Shown: positions 1 through 8,900 of the stretch, in pieces
Numbering within the stretch: position 1 is the stretch's first letter
Layout: each line of letters starts with the position of its first letter
DNA from: Acanthosoma haemorrhoidale
Taxonomy: Eukaryota; Arthropoda; Insecta; Hemiptera; Acanthosomatidae
DNA: 64,000 nucleotides
NCBI GenBank assembly: GCA_930367205.1
Contig: OV884011.1
Location: 104,461,139-104,525,138 of the forward strand
Direction: 5' to 3'
Program-made: the position numbers and the translations under genes
The notes under the pieces: generated by a model
What the model was told of the DNA's origin: nothing
The model's database searches: none
What the model saw: only the letters and a program-made list of their open reading frames with translations

Positions 1-446
1 GGCATTTATGAAAAAACATTTCAATGGCAGTACCATTTTCTGGACCGAATGTTGATCCGCAATTTTGAGATGATCTTATCGAGCTGGTCCACTTTACCAA
101 TATATTTGTTATATTGTGCCATTACATATGGTTCGTCAATCCAAATTTTCTTTTTTTCTGAAGCACTCCATTTCTTTGCCTATGGGTTTCACTCCATGCT
201 GAGTTGATACAACTGTCATAATGTTATTATCGTAATACCCAATTAATGATATCGAGAAATTAGCGTCTGTTACTTGGTCAAAAGACCCTGTATATTTCTT
301 TTACAATTTATCAGCATCACCAATAGGTTCATGTTCAATTCTTTTAATTTATATTGCACCAGTGACATAGCGCTTATTTAGTCCCTCCAACAATTTTATG
401 GAGATAAAAAAATTGTCTAAATACAAGTTGTGTTTTACATACTACA
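1..446 (-). pseudogene. piggyBac-like transposase fragment, degenerate
   Basis: Read on the minus strand this stretch gives broken pieces of a piggyBac-type (DDE_Tnp_1_7) transposase. Near 446-370 is an LDNFF...LL segment, like the family's DNFFTS-LL block. Around 130-10, in another frame, is YNKYIGKVDQLDK followed by RSRKWYC, matching the family's YNxxMGGVDxxDx...RSKKWY signature. In-frame stops (about 350, 300, 120) and at least one frameshift separate the pieces, so it cannot encode a working enzyme. It runs off the left edge. No terminal repeats were found on the right side, so the element's limits are unknown. The family call rests on motif recognition only. Confidence 0.7.
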
Positions 447-2086
447 TTAGCTTCTTCAACGGTATATATTCTGAATAAAAAAAGAAAAAGGAAATTGTAT
501 TCTTCATTTTGGATAGATTGGAAGATATGTTGATTTCACCATCAATTATATCAACTTTGTTTGTCATTTCGTTTTTATTTTTTCAGGCTATTTTATAGTC
601 TCAGACATTTAAAAAAAACAAAAACAAACAGAAATATTGTAATTTGATAAAATCTCGATAGTTTAGAAAAGGATGATACACAAAAGAATAATTATTAATT
701 CCATAAACTGGGAGAGGTTGGAAATAAAGAAATAACAATTTATAGTTATATTCAGAAATTAATATAATATTGACGAAAATCATAAATTTTGTACCTATTT
801 ATCTTCACAACAAATTCATTTTCCAGCAAAAAATAAAATGATAAACAAACTTGATGGATTTACTTGTAGCTCATTTGATTTTAAAGGACCTAAAGCGCTG
901 AAACCTCGGCAAATACGTGAAAGATGCGAAATCGAAGCACTAACCCAGTAGCACCACTTTCCATCTTACATCACTTTTTTTGTTAGGGTCAAGTTGAAGC
1001 CATTCATTCGCACTTGTTGTGAGCTTTTCTATTTCACAGTCATTCTTCAACTGCCATCGAGACCATTACATCTTTACTGCTAGGGTCGAATGAGTAACGC
1101 TGTCCGATAAGAACATCCATTCAATTATCCACGTGATTGCCAAAACGGAAGGAGAAGCTCTACTTTCAAACAGACTCGGATCAATCATCTTTCTTCCGTC
1201 GGTCTGAATGATCGTTAGTATGTTTAGCTTGGATTGATACATGTACAAATAATTTACATCAACGAAGCCAGACAGTTTGAATTCCACACGAACATACATG
1301 GACATCTTAACCACTTGGCACAGACATTTCCATCCTCCACCCTACCCACATACCCACATCGGTGGCTCAGACAACCCTGTCAGCAAAAACCTGTTGGAGA
1401 CCATAGCGGCATTACAAATGACGAAAGAAGACGCCATGAGGCCAGACGTACAACTGTGGGGTACTACTGATAGTTACCACGCTTGCTAATAGCAAAATCA
1501 GTTTGCAGTAGAACTGATAATATTTGGAATGATCGTATCATTGCTTTAATGAAAAATAAAAGCAAGGTCACTATTTGAATTTGAAGTACTTATGATGAAG
1601 TCCAGTTTAGGCGAGGAAGACTGAGATTAATAATAATAATAGGTAGTTTTTATTACTGTTGTGTACTATTGGTTGTCCATTCACAGCTTTCCCTACCCCT
1701 CTCAATTTAATTATATTTTTTACAATAATGATTAACTACTTTATTTTATAGTTATATATGTATATATAGTAATCGAAGAAAAAATGTTGAGGGATACTTA
1801 CTATCACTCCGCACGAGTTTCTTAAGTACTTATATGTATCATTGTGATAAAATGACGGTATTTGTTATCAAAATGTTTCATTTAATTTTGTTCATGTTTA
1901 TTTTCGAACTCCGGGCCAATATATTTTAATCAAAACTCATCGTCGCCATATTAGGGTGTTTTGTCGAATATACCTTTAAATTTCAAATCAATTGAATGGT
2001 TTTTATGATCGCTGTTGAGAACATAACGCCTTACCTGTTTGAAGGAAGAGCTCTACCAACCTTTAGGTTTGTACATGATGTATATG
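447..2086. other. AT-rich intergenic stretch without a recognised gene
   Basis: Short open frames near 1066-1489 show no family I recognise and lack splice or codon support. A copy of the dispersed short motif described in the findings (GGAGAAGCTCTACTTTC) sits at about 1146-1171. A run of TAATAATAATAATAGG at about 1630 recurs near 34.72 kb, which marks repeat-derived DNA. Nothing else is recognisable. Confidence 0.5.
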
Positions 2087-4220
2087 CAGTGGTGCCTCAC
2101 ACAACGAACGCCTCGCACAGCGAACGCTGCACACAGCGAACTTCCTATTCGTTCATTTCATGATTCATACAACGAACTTCGCTTCACACAACGAAGTCAC
2201 CCGAGCTTCCACGATCGCTGCCGATGTATTGCATCGTATTAACTTACGCACGTATGTATCACGGCAGTCGTCCTTTTTGGTTAATCTCAATATTTTCAAA
2301 AGCAGGAAGGTGATTTCTGTTGAAATGAAACAGGAAATAATTAGAAAGAGTGAATGTGGAGTAAAACAGTGTGACCTTGTCAAAGAGTTTGGCCTAAGCA
2401 AGGCCACCATTTCCACCATTTTGACAAATAAGGATGCAATCAAATCAGCCAAAGTAGCCAAAGGAGTATCAAAACTATTTAATGAAAAACATAGGTCTTC
2501 AATCCACGAGGAATTGGAGAAGCTATTAGCGATTTGGATTAAGGACAGGCAGGTGAAAGGTGACGTAACAACCCAAGATATTATCTGTCACAAAGCCAAG
2601 ATAATTTATGACGATCTAAAGAAAAACGTCCCTGGAAGTGGCAGCAATCAAGATAATGAAGAAGAATTTAAAGCCAGCAGGGGGTGGTTTTTTAGATTTA
2701 AGAAAAGGTGTGGAATCCACAGCGTTACTATGCACGGTGAGGCTGGCAGTGCTGACAAGAAAGAAGCAGAAAAGTTCTCTATTAACTTTTAAAAATGTAT
2801 TAAGGATGAAGGATACTGCCCACAACAAGTGTTCAATGCCGATGAAACGGGTCTTTTCTGGAAAAGAATGCCGAGCAGAACCTTCATTACAAAAGAGGAG
2901 AAGAAATTGCCAGGACACAAAGCCATGAAGGACAGACTTACCCTTATGTTTTCATCTAATGCCAGCGGAGACCTCAAGATCAAACCTCTATTGGTTTATC
3001 ACTTTGAAAATCCAAGAATTTTTAAGCAAAATAACGTTATTAAGTCCAAACTGCCCGTCCATTGGAAGTCCAATCAAAAAGCCTGGGTGACCCAAGTTAT
3101 CTTCAACGAATGGATTCTGGAAACCTTTGCTCCTGCCGTGAAGAAATTCTTGCTGGAAAAAGAACTGCCGCTCAAAGCCCTTCCGATACTTGACAATCCC
3201 CCTTCTCACCCAAAAGACCTAGAGGAAATATTGTAGGAAAATTATCCATTTGTCAGGGTGCAGTATTTGCCACCAAACATCACATCCATTCTTCAGCCAA
3301 TAGATCAGCAAGTTATTGCGAACTTTAAAAAAACTCTACACTAGAGCCCTCTTTAATAAGGTGTTTAAAGAATGAGAGTTTGGTGGAGACAATATGACTG
3401 TCCGAAAGTTTTGGAAGAAGAAATTTGATATCCTTATGGCAATACGATTTATACAGAAGGCCTGGGAAGAAGTGTCACAAAGGACCCTCATTTCTGCTTG
3501 GAAGATGCTTGTGCCTTCGTGAACCCGGGAAGAAGCAGTTGTTGATGACACAGAAGTGGTGAAGGACATCATGACAGTGGCCCAAAGGCTGGAATTAAAG
3601 GTAGAGGAAGAGGATGTGGAGGAGCTTATTGAGGAACACGCAGAAGAGCTGACAACTGAAGAGCTCCAAGCACTTCTGGTCCTGCAACAGGACAATGCTC
3701 AAAGGGAAGCGTCATCTGATAACGAGGATCAACAATCAACCAATCCCAACTGCTGACATCAAGAACATCCTGGTCAAATGGAAAGCAGTTCAGGAGTTCG
3801 CCAATGCCCACTATCCGGATTCAGCTGAAGCAAACAGGATCAACGATCTTTACTCCGATACTCTTGTCCGTTATTTCCGGCAGATGTTGAAGAAAAGAGA
3901 AAAACAAACGACTTTGGACAGGTTTTTCATGAAACCATCGGCCAAAAAGCAGAAAATGGATGAAGATGTGCAAGATTCGGTAGACTCTACTTAGTCTGTC
4001 TTAAAATTAAAAAAATTATGTTTTTAGATGTATGTATCTAAATAAAAATAATAACAAAAAATTTATCTTTTTTTATGTCATCTTAGCATATTTTATGCTA
4101 CAGAACGAATTATTTTTTTTAACATGTATTTATATAGGAAAACGCGTTTCACATAACGAACTTTTCGCATTACGAACTTGCTCCTGGAACGAATTAAGTT
4201 CGTTGTGTGAGGCACCACTG
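2087..4220 (+). mobile_element. Tigger/pogo-type DNA transposon, degenerate, full length with TIRs
   Basis: Perfect 23-bp terminal inverted repeats bound the element: CAGTGGTGCCTCACACAACG plus AAC at 2087-2109, and its reverse complement at 4198-4220. The size (2.13 kb) is normal for Tigger elements. Just inside both ends the block CRCARCGAAC is repeated several times (about 2100-2195, and as ACATAACGAAC/CATTACGAAC/GGAACGAA near 4150-4205), a likely array of transposase-binding sites. Both flanks are TATA-like (tatatg / tgtata), consistent with insertion at TA, but an exact duplication is not clean. The internal transposase frame is broken (see the pseudogene entry). Confidence 0.92.
2301..3994 (+). 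pseudogene. Tigger/pogo (CENP-B/DDE_1) transposase, inactivated
   Basis: The N-terminus (2301-2700) is a CENP-B/Psq-type helix-turn-helix: MKQEIIRKSECG, then DLVKEFGLSKATISTIL, followed by a second DNA-binding half ending ASRGWFFRFKKR. The DDE_1 catalytic core follows, with VFNADETGLFWKRMPSR (first Asp, about 2840), then LPILDNPPSHP (second Asp, about 3190) and LPPNITSILQPIDQQV (about 3270). The acidic tail and the end, containing QTTLDRFF (3905-3928), lie in other frames. Stops at 2790, 3234 and about 3334, a frameshift near 3330 and further stops near 3372 and 3520 break it. An active copy would carry about 560 residues. QTTLDRFF matches the PCNA-binding PIP-box consensus (QxxLxxFF), known in pogo transposase. 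Confidence 0.9.
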
Positions 4221-5778
4221 TGTATACGTCTGGCCTTGATGCTTGAATCTATACATATGTAGAAGATCCTTCCGGTGTCGGCCCAGCCGCTGGACCAAGG
4301 CAGGCCGGTCCACACTACAGCAGGAACTACTTACAACTCAAGGCTATTCGTCCTGTCAACTTACAATCCAATACGGCATATCTGTAAATTTCAAACTATG
4401 TATCTCCATACCGTTGCTATTTTCTATCGATGCCAATACGATTAAATCCAAGGATCAGAGACCTCGACGGGTTTTATTGACACGATGACTTTCACGCAAG
4501 AGCGTTGATAGGCACGAGTGAAACTTCCTTAAGGACAAATAAACCATTCAAAAATTGATTCGGGGTCCCCATTCTGAGTTTCTGTATACTTGGCAATGTA
4601 AGTACTTTTGTTTAAGTAAATAAAGTAGAGTAACTCTGTGTGAGGTTCTTAAATACTTATAAAATTCATACGAACAATTCAAGTCAAGAGTGATGTATCA
4701 AACAATAAAGAGGTTCAGTGCAGCTGTTAAAAAGTTGGGAACACATTGTTACAATACAATGGTATTTTTGTAATTAATTTCCACTAAAGACACAGCTCCT
4801 GTTGCATATTAATTATAATCTTTCTTCATTATTTGTTGAGTTGCTCAATTTTATCATCAATTAAAATTTCGTGTAAAATCCTATTGGGATTTCTGGTTTT
4901 GCAAAAATCCAGTGTAAGTCTAAAAACTATTCTTGGCCTATTATTAAATATTTTATTTTTGTTAATCCATCTTTAACGTTTAAAATCGCCTTCTTACAAA
5001 TAATACAAACCGTCAATACCCCCCCCCCCAAAAAAAAATAACTAAACTCGGCTCGAACATTAAATGTATATTTATGTATATTAAAAATATATAACTTGAT
5101 TTGTATATTTTATCATTTTTATCACCATTGTCATATAACATAAAAACATTCCAACAGACTAAAGGATGATCGGCCTTGAACCTGAATGAAAGTTGCCTCT
5201 CCCTTTGGGCTTAGCAATAAAGAGATTTCAATGATACGTTTTGTATCATATACTTTTTCAATGCTTAACAAATACAAATAGCATTTAATACTAGAATGAA
5301 ATTTATCCTAAAAGTTGAAAAACAAAAGGCAAATTTTGTTGAAAACTGTTTCTTCTTATACACAAATCATTTTATTACAGACTATAATAATTTACTTACT
5401 TCTGATAAGAGAAAGTGAGTATGAATGTTGGATGAGGTACCTCGGATAGGCTAGCTACCACTTTAAGTGAGGGGCATGTCAAATGTAATGAACTATAGTA
5501 CATTGTTACATTTTTTCAATGTGTTTGTTTCTTTCTGAAAATGTATATCCCTCAAAAATATTTATACACTGTATTTTACTTCACATTGTCAAATAATTAA
5601 CTTACTAATTTACTGTAATTACCCTTTCAAAGTTACCTGATAAGCAATATGTTTATTGTATATGTGGGCATTCTCCTTGTGTTTGAAGTGCCCTAAAAAA
5701 AACTAAAAAAACAATACAATCTCTTTCTATTGTAAGATACTCGTATAGAAGATCTCAAAAAGTTTAATAATATTGCAG
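4221..5778. other. Region upstream of ELOVL gene A; no exon identified
   Basis: AT-rich DNA in which the first exon(s) of the elongase at 5779 might lie. I looked for an ATG-containing exon ending in a phase-1 donor and found none convincing. The segment 5381-5413 has a plausible acceptor (tttattacag) and donor (AAA|gtgagt) and could be an untranslated exon, but this is weak. A C10A9 homopolymer junction lies near 5020. A reverse copy of the dispersed motif lies at 5187-5211. Confidence 0.4.
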
Positions 5779-5969
5779 ATAAAATGGTTGACGATTGGCT
5801 GATGATGTCGAGTGGAACACCAATCACCATAACACTTGTTGCATACCTCTACTTCATCCTTTATCTAGGACCGAAATTGATGGAATCCCGGAAACCATTT
5901 AACCTGAAATATATTATGATTATCTACAACTTATACAATGTTCTGTTCTCAAGTTGGCTCTGCTGGCAG
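5779..5969 (+). CDS. ELOVL gene A, exon with WLMMSS and LGP-MESRKP motifs
   Basis: The acceptor is tattgcag|ATAAAATGG and the donor CAG|gtataa. It encodes the first membrane span and the [12 protein letters not shown] loop. The phase-1 start matches exon 2 of the minus-strand paralogue (25965-26164). Confidence 0.92.
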
Positions 5970-8900
5970 GTATAACACCACATCTCTAGCTATTATAAGA
6001 ATTTTTAAGTAATGATTATCAATCTGTCGTGAAAATTTGAAAGCTGTAATTTAACTGTATGTTGTTGTCCAAATATTTCAGCTAGTTGGGGACATGGAAG
6101 CTATGCAGTATATTTACCACCATCAATGTTCTCCCAAAAACAGGCACACTAACCATTTAGTGTCCAAAGTGAGTTCAGTTATTTAACATAATACAATTTA
6201 ATATTTTTTTCATTTTCATTAATTAATTTCATTTTTTTGAAATATAAATAGTGTTAGTTGAGGTAGCTCTGATAAACATCTTAAATATATTTATTTTTTT
6301 AGATGAATGTTAGTTCTTGGTTCTATTTTTTTTCTAAAATTGTGGAGCTGTTGGATACGGTAAGCAATTGAAATTATTATTTAGTGATAAGAAAACACTA
6401 CTAATATAATTAGAAGTAGTCAAATTTTCACAAGATGTACAGCTGTACAATATTTAATAAAAATGCTAAATGCAGTGCTAATATACTTGCAAATATTAAA
6501 TATATAAATAAATTACTGCTGTTCATAATTCTGAAATTACCTTATTTTCTCTTATCTCCTGCTATTTGTTCTTCAGCCCACATCCTCTCTGTGTCTGTAA
6601 CCTTTCCAAATACTGCCATTGTGTAAACCTGACAATTCTTCCTTTTGGTTTTACCTCCATATATTGTTTCCTCTTCCTTTACTCGGGCATCTTTTTGATG
6701 ACTATAATATTGTCAAATGGCAGAAGTTTTTATGATTTGATTGCCTTTTTCTGGACCAATGTCTCCATTCTTATTTATAAGGATCTCCAATTATTTGTAA
6801 GAACAAAGGTATTCCATGATCATACCAATGCATATGACCTTTAATTCCTCCTCTTCTATTCCAACCTATGTTTTCTAACTCTTGCCATATTATAACAATA
6901 TCCACTTTCAAGTCAGTTCTTCTATCCTTTCCACAATAATTTCCAGAGGGGTTCCCTTAGAGTACAACATGAGGACGGTATCATCCGAATTGGAACAAAG
7001 CTCCTAAATCTATCAATAGTACCACAGTTCTTTTCTTTGGTATTTTGTATTCAGTCAATAAATATGATAAAGGAAGTGAGGTTATGCTTTAATGCATAGC
7101 TTAGTGCTCACTTTTTGAAGAGAAATGATTGGAATTCCCTTGATTGAAGCGTGTAACTCCTTTGGGCTCCTGGTAAACAAACTACAATTTGTAGGAAAAT
7201 AAGGAAAACTTTCTTCTTCAACAAGTCTTTCTAAATTTCTTAATGGGGTACAATGAGATTCAACTTTCCTAAGAAGGCAAGATAAATGCTCTCCCCTTGG
7301 TCCCAAGCCTTTCTATGATCAGCCATCAGAAAATTAGACCTGAGTCTGCCTTTGAAGTCTACTACTAAGCACTGACAGACCTAGCTGTTATTAATAAACC
7401 GCTCTTCAATCAATCCAGCATAGCTTAGTAACTATGGTAAACAGTTTATCAGCCTCACAGGAAGCCTAACTATTTACTTTAAGCTGAATCATTAACTGCA
7501 TCAACAACAAGGTGTAACAGAATGTCTTCACTGCCTTAAACGCGGGGAAGTGACCTCAATTATTTATAGGAGTGTGAAGCCTATAACCCATTATACTACC
7601 AGCTCAGGCAGATGAATGGAGCTTACGCAAAAAATATATGCTGCCATCAAATGGAAAATGATCTTCCATTTTCATTTCTATTTCATCGGAAGATCGAGAA
7701 AATTCTCTGAAATGGAGATAAATCTATAGAATCCTGGGGGCTGGTTACCTTTAATCAAGTTCCTGGTAACCTTCAGTGACATTCCCACCAATATAATATT
7801 TTTAAGGTTTTATAGAGAATCTTGATGTCTTTCTAGGTGAGTTGTTCTTCGTTTCGGGACCCACCCTCCACTATGCTATTCCCCAAAGGGAACCCTCCCT
7901 TCCTTCCACACTTGCTTTCATTGCCTATCGGGGGACCTCTCTTGACCTCTTCTCAGTACATGACCACACTGCCTCCTCCAGTTCAGTTAGACAGTTTCAT
8001 GCATGAAAGAAGTGTTTTATAGTAATCAAATAATGTTGTGGTACTTATACTAACAAAAATTTTATTTTTAGGTATTCTTTGTTCTAAGAAAAAAACAAAA
8101 TCAAATCACTGTCTTGCATGTGTATCATCATGCAAACATGGTAGCATCAACATGGGCCTTCTTGAAATTTATAAGAGGTAAAATTAAATCCCCTTTTGTA
8201 ACAGTAAATATAACATATATTAATGTGTTGTTTGGCACAGGGTTTCTAAATAAATAAACAGAAAATAATATAAATTGATTTCTCTTAGTTGCACTCGGTA
8301 AGTTTTATAGGAAATATTGTTTTTATTGTAATTTATACACAGGTGTTCTGGAAAGTTTCCGACCTCAACATGAAGATGATAATAAAATAAATAAAAGCTA
8401 GTGAAATAAAAGCTTTGTTAGGTCGGAAACTTTTCAGACCACCCTTGTAGAATAGTGATTTAAGAGGAAAAATACCCAGAATAAGAGTGCTGAATTTATT
8501 CTGTGTCTAATAAAGTCTAGCTCTGCAATTTAACTCAAATGAATTAAATAATGGTCAATAAAAATTAAAAACTTACTTATTTTTTTTAATTCATATTTTT
8601 TAGGTGAGCAAGGAATATTGATCGGTTTTGTAAACAGTTTTGTTCACGTTGTGATGTATTCATATTATTTATTAACTGCATTTGGGCCACGCATTCAAAA
8701 GTATTTGTGGTGGAAGAAATATATCACCAAACTTCAGCTGGTAAGTAGGAAAAAAAATGAAATCTGAGCTCACTATATTTTTTTTTTATCGAGTTTTATG
8801 CTTAAGTGAATTTATCTATGTAATAAAATGTAGGGAAAACAAGACAGTCACCGTTAAAGCTGTATTTTTACCATCAATTCATGGAAAAATAATTGAATTG

